Positions 8,460 through 16,376 of a stretch of DNA of 64,000 nucleotides are shown one piece after another (position 1 is the first letter of the stretch; every line of letters starts with the position of its first letter). The stretch covers positions 5,084,001-5,148,000 of the forward strand of contig NZ_JAUSZI010000002.1 in the NCBI RefSeq assembly GCF_030817415.1, given 5' to 3'. This DNA comes from Streptomyces umbrinus (GTDB taxonomy: Bacteria > Actinomycetota > Actinomycetes > Streptomycetales > Streptomycetaceae). The notes beneath the pieces are model-generated. The model was not told where the DNA came from. It ran no database searches and saw only the letters and a list, made by a program, of their open reading frames with translations. A program made the translations under genes and the position numbers.

Positions 8460-9650
8460 ATGTCCGCACCGCCCGCTCACGGCGGGGTAGGCAGGCGTAT
8501 CGCCTACTACCGCAGCGTCGTCCGCCCGAAGATGACGCAGCAGCAGCTCGCCGACACGGCCCACATCGCCCTCGGCACCATCCGCAAGATCGAGCGCGGT
8601 GAACGCGGAGTCACCGACGCAACCCTCGAAGCCATCGCGGCCGCCCTCGGCGTCGACCCGGCCCGTCTCCACACCGACCGAGGCCCCGCGCATACCGCCG
8701 TACATGACGCGCTGCCCGCGCTCTCCGCCGCACTGGCCGCCTACGACATCCCGGAAGACGGCCTGGTCCGCCCCCTCTGCGAACTGCGCGCAGCGGTCGG
8801 CGAAGCTGTCCAATGGCGCCTCGCCGCCCAGTACACACGCATTGCCCGTGAGCTCCCCGACCTGCTCTCCGAACTCGCACGCGCCTATCACGCCGCCTCT
8901 GCCCACGAGCGGCGTGGACTGGCCGACCTCCTGGTCAACGCCTACCGCTCGGCAGATGCTGTCGCCTACAAGTTCGGCGCCCGCGACCTTTCCGCACGCC
9001 TGGTCGAACTCATGCGGTGGGCCGTCCTCAAGACCGGGGATCCGCTGCTCACCGCCGCCGTGGCCTACGTACGGACGGAGACGTTCTTCGCGGCTCGCGC
9101 ACACGCCACGGGGCTTCGGGCCCTGGAACAGGCCATCGACACCGCACCCGCGCCCAACACGGCATCTGAGACAGCGGCGAGGGGCGCCCTCCACATGCGG
9201 GCCGCAGTCATCGCCGGCCGGGCCCGTGATGCCACGGCCGCGCAAACCCACCTCGCAGAGGCTCGCGCCCTCGCAGAGCAGACAGCCGAGGATGTCTACT
9301 ACGGCACCGCGTTCGGCCCCGACTCCGTCCGTATCCACGAGGTGTCCGTCGCGGTCAGCCTCGGAGACGATCACGTCGGTCGCGCCCTCACACTCGCCCA
9401 CGAGTGGAAGCCGCCGGCCGATCTGCCGGCCGAGCGGCGCTCCGGGTTCTACATCGAACTGGCCCGCGCCCAGCTGTGGTCAGGGCACGTGGACCACGCC
9501 TTCGATTCTCTGAAGGCCGCACGCCGGATCGCCCCGCAGCACACCCGCGAGCACCCGTGGGTCCGCGAGGACACCGCCACGCTACGCCGGTTGAAGCGCG
9601 CCGAATCGGAGAGCCTCACAAACTTCGCGGAGTGGTGCGCGGCCATCTGA
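8460..9650 (+). CDS. XRE-family transcriptional regulator with TPR-like C-terminal region
   Basis: A 396-residue regulator. Residues of about 10-70 form a Cro/C1-type helix-turn-helix (RIAYYRSVVRPKMTQQQLAD, then LGTIRKIERGERGVTDATLEAIA). The remaining 300 residues are alpha-helical and Ala-rich, with repeated patterns resembling tetratricopeptide repeats, for example ARGALHMRAAVIAGRARDA. Such HTH-TPR regulators are common in Streptomyces next to small orphan genes. The ATG at 8460 follows GGAG at 8451. The downstream small genes probably belong to the same unit. No ligand or target is evident. Confidence 0.88.
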   Translation: MSAPPAHGGVGRRIAYYRSVVRPKMTQQQLADTAHIALGTIRKIERGERGVTDATLEAIAAALGVDPARLHTDRGPAHTAVHDALPALSAALAAYDIPEDGLVRPLCELRAAVGEAVQWRLAAQYTRIARELPDLLSELARAYHAASAHERRGLADLLVNAYRSADAVAYKFGARDLSARLVELMRWAVLKTGDPLLTAAVAYVRTETFFAARAHATGLRALEQAIDTAPAPNTASETAARGALHMRAAVIAGRARDATAAQTHLAEARALAEQTAEDVYYGTAFGPDSVRIHEVSVAVSLGDDHVGRALTLAHEWKPPADLPAERRSGFYIELARAQLWSGHVDHAFDSLKAARRIAPQHTREHPWVREDTATLRRLKRAESESLTNFAEWCAAI

Positions 9651-9754
9651 CGAAGGTCGACTACCCCTCGCTGGGGTACTTGTGGCCCTTGCCCGCCCCC
9701 ACCATCTGTCTCACGAACAGAGACCAGCAGATGGGAACGGGGAGGAGATCGACA

Positions 9755-10066
9755 ATGCGCCTTGTATCAGAGGTACTCGAATGGTTGAGAGCGCTCCTGT
9801 TCGGTTCCGGTATCGCCACCAATCGTGAGCGGGCCGGTGCCGAGTCGGCCCCACCGGAGGCTCATGCGCCGGCACACCAATCGTCAATCGGGGAGTCGGC
9901 CCATCCGCCTCCACGGACGCGACAGCTCCGAACTCCACACGTGTGGCGACCGCCGCGAACTGTCCTCGCGGCTGAGGCCGACCTGGACGTCCTGGTACGC
10001 GCCTACGTGCCGCCGCCCGAGGAGTGCGCCCGCCAACTGTGCGTGTATGTGAGGGAGAGCCGGTGA
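9755..10066 (+). CDS. Small hypothetical protein of XRE-linked cluster
   Basis: The function is unknown. The 103-residue product begins MRLVSEVLEWLRALLFGSG, an amphipathic or weakly hydrophobic helix. A Pro/His/Ser-rich low-complexity middle follows, then a conserved-looking end AEADLDVLVRAYVPPPEECARQ. The ATG at 9755 has a strong GGAGGAG site 8 bases upstream. It overlaps the next gene by GTGA, so the two are translationally coupled. The layout resembles small-gene strings that accompany XRE regulators in many streptomycetes. Confidence 0.7.
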   Translation: MRLVSEVLEWLRALLFGSGIATNRERAGAESAPPEAHAPAHQSSIGESAHPPPRTRQLRTPHVWRPPRTVLAAEADLDVLVRAYVPPPEECARQLCVYVRESR

Positions 10067-10293
10067 CAGGGATGCAGTACGCACCCGCTCTCGGCGACAC
10101 CGTCGAGGACATCCAGCGGCAGACGATCGGCAGAGTCATGGGCTTCGTCGGTCCGTACGTGCAGTTGCGGCCGGTCGACGGCGGGCGCGAATGGGACGCC
10201 CGCCGGGAATGGCTCCGGCCCGTGTCCCTCACCGAGGCACTGAGCGCGGGTGTGGCAGCGGCCAACGCCCGCTCCCGGGGTGAGCGCTCATGA
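10063..10293 (+). CDS. Small hypothetical protein (76 residues)
   Basis: The function is unknown. The product reads VTGMQYAPALGDTVEDIQRQ and continues through a short beta-rich core (IGRVMGFVGPYVQLRPVDGG, then REWDARREWLRPV), similar in style to a small barrel or KOW-like fold, to a charged end. The GTG overlaps the upstream stop (GTGA) and the stop overlaps the next ATG (ATGA), so the three genes are coupled. An internal ATG at 10072 is an alternative start. Confidence 0.7.
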   Translation: MTGMQYAPALGDTVEDIQRQTIGRVMGFVGPYVQLRPVDGGREWDARREWLRPVSLTEALSAGVAAANARSRGERS

Positions 10294-10672
10294 CGGTGAA
10301 CGCCTCGCTTCCGGTCGACACCGCGACGATGTACGCCACCACAGCGCTGGTGCTCGATGAGAACGCCGATCTGCCCACACCGACGAACTGAGCAATCTGA
10401 CCCTGCTCTACCGAGGTCACCTGATGCTGCTGATCCCTGAAGTGGAGAAGGCCGGCCTCGGGTTGCCCATGGACGAGACAGTCAGGCGTAGCGCCTATGC
10501 CGGGGTCGCCGAGGCCCGCACCCGCCTGGACCTCGAAGCGGGCCCCACACTGCCCGCCCAGGTGGCCCACGCCCAGCGCCTCGCCCGCTCGGTCGTCTGC
10601 TTCCTCGGCCATCTGGAGAATCCGGGGCGGGCACCCGACGCGCCCAACCACCCATCCGCAAAGGAGGACCTG
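10290..10672 (+). pseudogene. DUF6415-like protein, frameshifted
   Basis: The ATG at 10290 (overlapping the upstream stop) opens MTVNASLPVDTATMYATTAL and closes at 10391 after 33 residues. The adjacent frame continues without a gap as DELSNLTLLYRGHLMLLIPEVEKAG and ends near GHLENPGRAP. This is the pattern I associate with the DUF6415 family. Restoring one base at about 10380-10382 (reading CCN before GACGAACTG) would join the halves into one protein of about 127 residues. It is therefore either a true pseudogene or a one-base sequencing error. The right boundary is uncertain because the second frame stays open past 10673. Confidence 0.6.
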
Positions 10673-10859
10673 GTGACCGAACCGACCACCGAACGAGAAC
10701 GGGCCACTGAACCTGTGGGACCAGGTCGAAGACGCACTGACGACATGGCAGGAGGCAGGCTCGCCCGATCAGACATCGTTCGGGATGACCGTCACGGACC
10801 TGAACCAGATCGTCTGGCTGGGGCATCCAGAAGGGCCGTGCTGGCGATTGCCGAGCTGA
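10673..10859 (+). pseudogene. Small hypothetical gene with apparent one-base insertion
   Basis: A GTG at 10673 follows the strong site AAAGGAGG. Its own frame soon becomes Arg-rich and continues to 10873. Another frame from about 10704 encodes a convincing globular end, LNLWDQVEDALTTWQEAG, then TVTDLNQIVWLGHPEGPCW and a stop at 10859. That second frame has no start of its own. Removing one base near 10704-10707 fuses the good ribosome site to the good C-terminus (about 61 residues). With the previous entry this makes two indels within 330 bp. Confidence 0.5.
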
Positions 10860-11039
10860 CACGGTTCGAGTAGCTCAACCATTCGTCCGAGGAAGCCCGT
10901 TGGCCGCACCGCGCTGGTCGGCCAGGGGCCGAGGTTCATCGCGCCCGCGGGCTTCCGCCGGCCGTGCTCCCAACCCCTCTCGCCCCTCGTCGGGGGTCAG
11001 GAGCACGTCGTCGAGCACCGGGCCGTCACGCCCAGTCTC

Positions 11040-11079
11040 TGACGCCCAGCACCGGGCCCTCACCCCGTGCTGGGCGTCA
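11040..11079. terminator. Perfect 13-bp hairpin at the end of the DUF6232-type unit
   Basis: TGACGCCCAGCAC (11040-11052) pairs exactly with GTGCTGGGCGTCA (11067-11079), loop 14 bases. The right arm contains the stop codon of the leftward gene 11077-11391. It probably serves as terminator for that unit and for the rightward genes that end near 10873. Confidence 0.75.
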
Positions 11080-11391
11080 CCTCAGGCCGAACGCCTCCAT
11101 CACCTTGCCGATCGACTCGATCACCGGCGCCCCCGTCGCCCCCAGCAGCGCCGCGATTCCGCCGATGGTGCCGAGGGCCTGGCGGAAGCGTTGGCGGTCC
11201 ACCGGGCCGTCGGTGTCGAGGATGCCCAGGGTGTCGTCGATCAGCGTTCGGTCCGACTCGGAGACGTGCGACCGGATGGCCAGTACCGAGTTGATCATCT
11301 GTTCGTGGGCCGCTCGCTGGTCCACCGGGCCCTGGCTCTTGACCATTCCGATGTTGAAGTTGCCGAACTGCATGACGCTGTCGCCGGTCAC
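11077..11391 (-). CDS. Small protein with N-terminal RHIM-like motif and hydrophobic C-terminal helix
   Basis: The function is unknown. The 104-residue product starts MTGDSVMQFGNFNIGMVKSQ, closely matching the C-terminal end of the protein encoded just upstream (GDSIYQFGDHNTGQV). A helical, charged middle follows (HEQMINSVLAIRSHVSESDR), then a Gly/Ala-rich hydrophobic C-terminus (IGGIAALLGATGAPVIESIG) that could insert in a membrane. Its ATG overlaps the upstream stop (ATGA). The Q-[FVIL]-G-x-x-N core resembles the RHIM/PP class of amyloid signalling motifs. A sender-receiver pair is my inference. Confidence 0.75.
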   Translation of the reverse strand: MTGDSVMQFGNFNIGMVKSQGPVDQRAAHEQMINSVLAIRSHVSESDRTLIDDTLGILDTDGPVDRQRFRQALGTIGGIAALLGATGAPVIESIGKVMEAFGLR

Positions 11392-11894
11392 GCGATCACC
11401 TGCCCCGTGTTGTGGTCGCCGAACTGGTAGATGCTGTCGCCGTTGATGTTGTAGGTCGGCATTTCGTAGCGGAACTGGATTTCCGGGTTATCCATCGCTT
11501 CCATGAGCTGGTGGAAAATCTTGTCCATCAGTCCCTTGTCGTCACTTGTCAGTGCGGTCTGCGGGGATCCCGACGTCGTGATCTGCAGTACGTACAGCGC
11601 CGGAGCGTTCAGTACCTTCTGGAGCCGCTGATAGTCGCGAGCGATCAGTCCGGCACCGACGATCAGCAGCAGGAAGCCGAAGAGGACCGACGCCGACATC
11701 AGCCCGAGTCCCGCGAACACCAGGATCAGCTGGAGCACCAGCCTCTTCACGAACTCGGCCTTGGCCTTGCCGTAGTTGGGCACAATTTCCCGCATCGACG
11801 TCCTGGCGATGTTGCGCAACGGATAGGTGTCCGAAGCCACCCACAGGGCGCCCTTGCTGACTTGGACTTCTGTAATCCCGCGCGAATACCCCAC
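11388..11894 (-). CDS. DUF6232-type membrane protein with C-terminal RHIM-like motif
   Basis: The 168-residue product begins with a small beta-rich region (VQVSKGALWVASDTYPLRNI) typical of what I recall as DUF6232. Two adjacent membrane segments follow (about residues 50-90, LILVFAGLGLMSASVLFGFL and LLLIVGAGLI), then a cytoplasmic-looking domain (ALYVLQITTSGSPQTALTSD, MDKIFHQLMEAMDNP). It ends in NINGDSIYQFGDHNTGQVIA. The GTG at 11894 has AGGGGG upstream. The terminal motif is repeated at the N-terminus of the overlapping downstream gene. The upstream 280 bp are AT-rich for this genome and should hold the promoter. Confidence 0.75.
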   Translation of the reverse strand: MGYSRGITEVQVSKGALWVASDTYPLRNIARTSMREIVPNYGKAKAEFVKRLVLQLILVFAGLGLMSASVLFGFLLLIVGAGLIARDYQRLQKVLNAPALYVLQITTSGSPQTALTSDDKGLMDKIFHQLMEAMDNPEIQFRYEMPTYNINGDSIYQFGDHNTGQVIA

Positions 11895-12183
11895 TCATCC
11901 CCCTCATTTTCGGTGCGAAGCGACGACACTCAAACACACCGAAGGAATCGGCGAACAGCAAAAAGAACGCTGATCCGATATTGAGAACGCGGTGACGATC
12001 TCCGTCTTTTTGTGATTGATTTCCGTCGGCGTCGACCGTTCCCGAGGGGGCGCGCGGACAGGCACAGACAGTCACGGACGGTCACATATGTGATCCGCAC
12101 CCGAGTCGTCGTCTCTGTTCGGTCAACTTCTGGGCACTGCCGCCCCAGCCGTCACCCCTCCCGCATACAGTGCCAGCATGGAC

Positions 12184-12209
12184 ACCTTTCTGAACGTGTT
12201 CAGAAAGGT
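12184..12209. promoter_or_regulatory. 26-bp palindrome near the start of the first PBP gene
   Basis: ACCTTTCTGAAC (12184-12195) and GTTCAGAAAGGT (12198-12209) are perfectly complementary around GT. A -10-like TACAGT lies at 12166-12171, so the palindrome begins right after the likely transcription start. It is rich in A/T for this genome. It lies in the 5' UTR if the PBP starts at 12244, or within codons 3-11 if it starts at 12178. It looks like a repressor operator. Confidence 0.6.
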
Positions 12210-12243
12210 TCACGGGGAACGGGGACGGGGAGGGGAACGCGCG

Positions 12244-13890
12244 ATGCGCAACGGGGCCAAGGCCGCCATTGTGGGCGGGGTGTTCGCTGTGATGGTGGGG
12301 GGCGCCGGGTACGGCGCGTACAACATAGTCAGTGCGGTCAGCGGCGACAGCGGCTCGGCCGGGACCACGGCGGAGAAGAAGACCGGGCCGCCGTCGGGGG
12401 ACGAGGTCGAGGAGACCAGCAAGAAGTTCTTCGCGGCCTGGCAAAAGGGCGAGGCGGCCGCGGCCGCGGCGGAGACGAACAACGCGCAGGCGGCCGGGCC
12501 CCTGCTGGTCGCCTACGGCGGCCAGGCGCACATCACCAAGGTGAAGATCACGCCCGGTACGCCGACAGGCACGACCGTGCCCTTCTCCGTGGCGGCGACG
12601 GTCTCGTACAAAGGGAAGAGCAAGCCGCTCGCGTACGAGAGCGAACTGACCGTCGTGCGCGGGAAGACCACGGGCAAGGCGCTGGTCGACTGGCGGCCGT
12701 CCGTCGTGCACCCGGAGCTGAAGACCGGCGACACCCTGGTCACAGGCGAGGCCGCGAGCCCGCCCATCGAGGCCGTGGACCGCAACGATGTTGTCCTGAC
12801 CAAGGAGAAGTACCCGTCCCTCGGTCCCGTCCTGGACACGCTGCGCGACAGGTACGGCGACAAGGCCGGCGGCACGCCCGGCGTCGAGCTCGCGATCCGG
12901 CACGAGAGCGAGAGCGCGGGAGACACCTCGCTGGTGACCCTCGCCAAGGGCGAGGCGGGCAAGCTGCGCACCACCTTCAGCGCGGGCGCGCAGGCGGCGG
13001 CGGAGAAGGCGGTCAAGCAGTTCGCGGAGTCGTCGGTGGTCGCCGTGAAGCCGAGCACCGGGGAGGTGCTGGCGATCGCGAACCACCGCGAGGACGGGTT
13101 CAACGCGGCGTTCGAGGGCAGGGTCGCACCCGGCTCCACGATGAAGATCATCACCGCGGCGATGCTCATCGACAACGGCGTGACCTCGATGAACAGCCCG
13201 GCACCCTGTCCGCCCGACGCCGTCTGGATGAGCACGAAGTTCCCCAACCTCAAGGGCATGCAGCCCAACGAGGGCGCCACGCTCGCCAACAGTTTCATGC
13301 GCTCGTGCAACACGGCCTTCGTGAAGCTCATCGACGGCACCGACGAGAAGCCCCTCACGGACGAGTCGCTCACGACGGAGGCCCAGGAGCGGTTCGGCCT
13401 GGGCAAGGACAACTGGAAGACCGGGATCGTCTCCTTCGACGGCAGCGTCCCCGCGTCCGGCGGCCCGAAGCGCGCGGCCAACGCCATCGGCCAGGGCGAC
13501 GTCCAGATGAACCCGCTGAACATGGCGTCGGTCACGGCGACCGCGATCACGGGCACATTCCGGCAGCCCTTCGTCGTGTCGCCGAAGCTCGACGACCGCC
13601 GACTGGCCACCGCGCGCGGCCTGTCGAGCGACACCGCCGCCCAGCTGAAGCAGATGATGCGGCTCACCGCGACCAGCGCCGGCGGCACCGCCACGCAGGC
13701 GATGTCCGGGCTCGGCGGCGACATCGGCGCCAAGACCGGCTCCGCCGAGGTCGACGGGCAGGGGACGTCCAACAGCTGGTTCACCGGCTTCCGGAATGAC
13801 ATCGCCGCCGCGGCCATGGTGCAGCAGGGCGGCCACGGCGGCGACGCGGCAGGCCCGATCGTCGCCCAGGTCCTGCGGGCGGGAGGCTGA
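12244..13890 (+). CDS. Penicillin-binding protein (NTF2-like plus transpeptidase domain)
   Basis: A membrane-anchored D,D-transpeptidase that cross-links peptidoglycan outside the cell. One N-terminal membrane helix (AAIVGGVFAVMVGGAGYGAY) is followed by a MecA-N/NTF2-like domain and a class B transpeptidase domain. The catalytic Ser is in APGSTMK (about residue 298), with SCN in MRSCNTAF and KTGS in IGAKTGSAEV. The start at 12244 (GGAGGGG upstream) matches the N-terminus of the downstream paralogue; the ATG at 12178 would add 22 residues and run through a palindrome. It is followed by a second, clearly paralogous PBP, as in the locus I remember as SCO3156-SCO3157. Confidence 0.9.
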   Translation: MRNGAKAAIVGGVFAVMVGGAGYGAYNIVSAVSGDSGSAGTTAEKKTGPPSGDEVEETSKKFFAAWQKGEAAAAAAETNNAQAAGPLLVAYGGQAHITKVKITPGTPTGTTVPFSVAATVSYKGKSKPLAYESELTVVRGKTTGKALVDWRPSVVHPELKTGDTLVTGEAASPPIEAVDRNDVVLTKEKYPSLGPVLDTLRDRYGDKAGGTPGVELAIRHESESAGDTSLVTLAKGEAGKLRTTFSAGAQAAAEKAVKQFAESSVVAVKPSTGEVLAIANHREDGFNAAFEGRVAPGSTMKIITAAMLIDNGVTSMNSPAPCPPDAVWMSTKFPNLKGMQPNEGATLANSFMRSCNTAFVKLIDGTDEKPLTDESLTTEAQERFGLGKDNWKTGIVSFDGSVPASGGPKRAANAIGQGDVQMNPLNMASVTATAITGTFRQPFVVSPKLDDRRLATARGLSSDTAAQLKQMMRLTATSAGGTATQAMSGLGGDIGAKTGSAEVDGQGTSNSWFTGFRNDIAAAAMVQQGGHGGDAAGPIVAQVLRAGG

Positions 13891-14029
13891 AAGCGGGGGC
13901 TGAGCCAAGAGAGGGCGCCGTTCCACAGGTGTCCGAACTCACCCTCACAGGGCGGGACTCTAGGGTGGTGACTCTCGTTCTTGTAGGGGACCGTGAGGTA
14001 TCCGGGGAAGCAGCGAAGGAACGGAAGCC

Positions 14030-15727
14030 GTGGGGAACAGAAGGCGCGCGTCTGAGCGCAACAGGACGAAACCCGCCGTCATCGGCGGGATGATCGCCGT
14101 TGTCGTGGGCGGCGCGGGGTTCGGTGTCTACGCCCTGTACGGGGGCGGGGCGGCGGCCGACGACTCGAGCTCGGCCTCCGACGCGAAGCCCGTGAAGAAG
14201 GGCCCGCTGTCGGCGACCGAGGTGAAGTCGACGGCCACGGCGTTCCTCACGGCCTGGCAGAGCGGCGACGTCACGACCGCCGCGGCCGCCACGAACGACA
14301 CTGCGGCCGCCCGCACCCTCCTCACCGGTTACGGCAAGGAGGCGTACATCAAGGATGTGACGCTCACCGCCAAGAAGCGCTCCGGGGACGCCGTCCCGTT
14401 CTCCGTCAAGGGCACGGTCGCGTACAAGGGCGGCCTGACCAAGCCCCTCGCGTACGAGTCCGAGCTCACCGTCGTCCGTCGCGCCAAGGACGGCAAGCCG
14501 CTGGTCGACTGGCACTCCGCGGTCGTGCACCCGGACCTGAAGGACGGCGACAAGCTGGTCACCGGGGAGGCCGGGACGCCACCGGTGAAGGCGCTCGACC
14601 GGGACGGCGGCGAGCTGACCACCGCCAAGTACCCCTCGCTCGGCACCGTTCTCGACGGCCTCCGGGAGAAGTTCGGCAAGACGGCGGGCGGCAAGGCGGG
14701 CATCGAGCTGCGGGTGATCCGCGCCGAGGCCGAGTCGAAGGACGCCGAGGGCTCCGCCAAGACCTCTTCGGACGAGACCCCCGACAAGACGCTGGTGGAG
14801 CTGAGCAAGGGCACCCCGGGCACGGTCCGTACGACGCTCAGCCCGGGCCTCCAGGCGACCGCCGAGCAGCAGGTGGCCAAGAAGGCCAAGTCCTCGGCCG
14901 TCGTCATCCGGCCGTCCACCGGCGAGATCCTGGCCGTCGCGAACGCCGGGCACGGCTTCAACACCGCCTTCCAGGGCTCCCTGGCCCCCGGCTCGACGAT
15001 GAAGATCATCACGGCGTCGCTGCTCATCGACAAGGGCCTCGCGTCGACGAACAAGGAACACCCCTGCCCCAAGTACTCGACGTACGGCGGCTGGAAGTTC
15101 CAGAACGACGACAAGTTCGAGATCAAGGGCGGCACGTTCAAGGCGAGCTTCGCGCGCTCCTGCAACACGGCCTTCATCAGTCAGGCCAAGAAGCTGAGTG
15201 ACGACGACCTGACCAAGCAGGCCCAGCAGGTGTTCGGGCTCGGCATGGACAACTGGGCCATCGGGGTGCCGACCTTCGACGGCTCGGTGCCGGTCCAGTC
15301 GCAGGCCCAGATGGCGGCCTCGCTGATCGGCCAGGGCGGGGTCCGGATGAACCCGCTGAACATGGCGTCGGTCGTCGCCACCGCCAAGACGGGCACCTTC
15401 CACCAGCCCTACCTGGTGGCCCCGACGGTCGACAAGCGCACCCTCGCGAAGGCGCCCCGCTCGCTGTCGGCCGACACGCAGGCCCAGCTCAAGGAGCTCC
15501 TCCAGTACACGGCGGCGGCCGGCACGGCGGCGGACGCCATGGCCGGTCTCGGCCCGGACTTCGGCGCCAAGACCGGCTCCGCGGAGGTCGACGGCCAGAA
15601 GAAGCCCAACGGCTGGTTCACCGCCTGGAAGGGCGACCTCGCGGCCGCGGGCGTGGTCCAGCAGGGCGGCCACGGCGGCGAAACGGCCGGCCCGATCGTG
15701 GCGGCACTGCTGAAGGCAGGCAGCTGA
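14030..15727 (+). CDS. Penicillin-binding protein, tandem paralogue
   Basis: A 565-residue class B-type transpeptidase homologous to its neighbour over the whole length. It has a short basic cytoplasmic tail (MGNRRRASERNRTKP), a membrane helix (AVIGGMIAVVVGGAGFGVYA), an NTF2-like domain and a transpeptidase domain. Motifs are APGSTMK (catalytic Ser about residue 322), RSCNTAF and GAKTGSAEVDGQKKPNGWF. The GTG at 14030 follows GGAA. The pair is separated by 139 bp, which could contain its own promoter. Both end at almost the same sequence (HGG...AGPIVA), so this is an old duplication. It is followed by a strong hairpin. Confidence 0.92.
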   Translation: MGNRRRASERNRTKPAVIGGMIAVVVGGAGFGVYALYGGGAAADDSSSASDAKPVKKGPLSATEVKSTATAFLTAWQSGDVTTAAAATNDTAAARTLLTGYGKEAYIKDVTLTAKKRSGDAVPFSVKGTVAYKGGLTKPLAYESELTVVRRAKDGKPLVDWHSAVVHPDLKDGDKLVTGEAGTPPVKALDRDGGELTTAKYPSLGTVLDGLREKFGKTAGGKAGIELRVIRAEAESKDAEGSAKTSSDETPDKTLVELSKGTPGTVRTTLSPGLQATAEQQVAKKAKSSAVVIRPSTGEILAVANAGHGFNTAFQGSLAPGSTMKIITASLLIDKGLASTNKEHPCPKYSTYGGWKFQNDDKFEIKGGTFKASFARSCNTAFISQAKKLSDDDLTKQAQQVFGLGMDNWAIGVPTFDGSVPVQSQAQMAASLIGQGGVRMNPLNMASVVATAKTGTFHQPYLVAPTVDKRTLAKAPRSLSADTQAQLKELLQYTAAAGTAADAMAGLGPDFGAKTGSAEVDGQKKPNGWFTAWKGDLAAAGVVQQGGHGGETAGPIVAALLKAGS

Positions 15728-15728
15728 A

Positions 15729-15753
15729 CCCCGCGCCCCTTAGGGGCGCGGGG
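15729..15753. terminator. Hairpin, dispersed palindrome copy B
   Basis: CCCCGCGCCCCT (15729-15740) pairs exactly with AGGGGCGCGGGG (15742-15753), followed by AACTGCGCGACC as in the other copies of the element. It lies two bases after the PBP stop region and faces the convergent ssgE gene, so it probably terminates both. Confidence 0.75.
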
Positions 15754-15856
15754 AACTGCGCGACCTGGGGGCACCTCCCGGCCGAAGGCTGGGGGACCAC
15801 AACGGACCAGCAGACGAAACCGCGCCCCCAGCGGATCGCCCCGGCGGAGCGTCCGG

Positions 15857-16198
15857 TCAGCTGCTGACCGGAGTGGCCGTGTAAGTACGACGCAGGAAGC
15901 GGATCAGGGTCCTCGTGTCGAACTGCACGACGTCCACGCCCGTCGGCGAGTGGAACTCCATGACGGCCTGGACCCGCCCGCACGGCCAGATGCGTACGTC
16001 ACCGGCGGCGGCCGGAGCCCGTAGCCCCTGTTCGAGCAGGTCGCGGGCGAAAACCCACTCATGGTGGCCGGGCAGCATGATGTGCACCCGTCGGGGGTCG
16101 GCCTCCGGGTCGTATCGAAGGGCCACCGGGACGGCCGGCGGATCCTGCGCCGCGTCCGTCACGATGTGGGCGCGCGCGTACTGCTCGACGGCGGACAT
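15857..16198 (-). CDS. ssgE: SsgA-like protein (SALP), probably SsgE
   Basis: SALPs are actinomycete proteins that steer septum placement, cell-wall synthesis and spore separation. The 113-residue product has the family pattern VPVALRYDPEADPRRVHIML, then EWVFARDLLEQGLRAPAAAG, DVRIWPCG and an ending TLIRFLRRTY. The ATG at 16198 follows AGGGAG. The position next to two PBPs and the cbi transporter matches the SCO3158 (ssgE) locus as I remember it, so the symbol rests on synteny. It is divergent from the metal transporter genes. Confidence 0.88.
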   Translation of the reverse strand: MSAVEQYARAHIVTDAAQDPPAVPVALRYDPEADPRRVHIMLPGHHEWVFARDLLEQGLRAPAAAGDVRIWPCGRVQAVMEFHSPTGVDVVQFDTRTLIRFLRRTYTATPVSS

Positions 16199-16300
16199 CG
16201 ATCGCTCCCTCTGTGAGCTGCTCCTTGTTTGAGCTGCTTCCTCTCCAATGTCGCATATTTTCCGAAATACGCTTCCGGATTATTCGAGGTCACCTCGCTC

Positions 16301-16317
16301 TTGCAAGCTATTCGCAT
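16301..16317 (+). promoter_or_regulatory. Possible Nur (nickel) box overlapping the -35 of the ECF transporter
   Basis: TTGCAA-GCTAT-TCGCAT resembles the Nur operator tTGCaa-N5-ttGCAA known from Streptomyces. The left half is perfect and the right half matches at four of six positions. TATCAT at 16326-16331 is a good -10, with 19 bases to TTGCAA acting as -35. A second imperfect inverted repeat (GCATATTTTCCGAAATACGC) lies upstream at about 16253. Nickel-dependent repression is inferred. Confidence 0.45.
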
Positions 16318-16376
16318 TAAGCCACTATCATCGAACGGTTACAGACAACCGGCCTGCCCCCGGAAGCGGAGCCCTC

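Noticed and set aside
10875..11063. A 62-codon minus-strand frame next to the 11040 hairpin
   Set aside because: No ribosome site, no recognisable pattern, and it overlaps the terminator.
16199..16376. Cobalamin riboswitch in the cbi leader
   Set aside because: No B12-box-like GCCACTG core in a suitable position and the leader after the predicted start is only about 40 bases.
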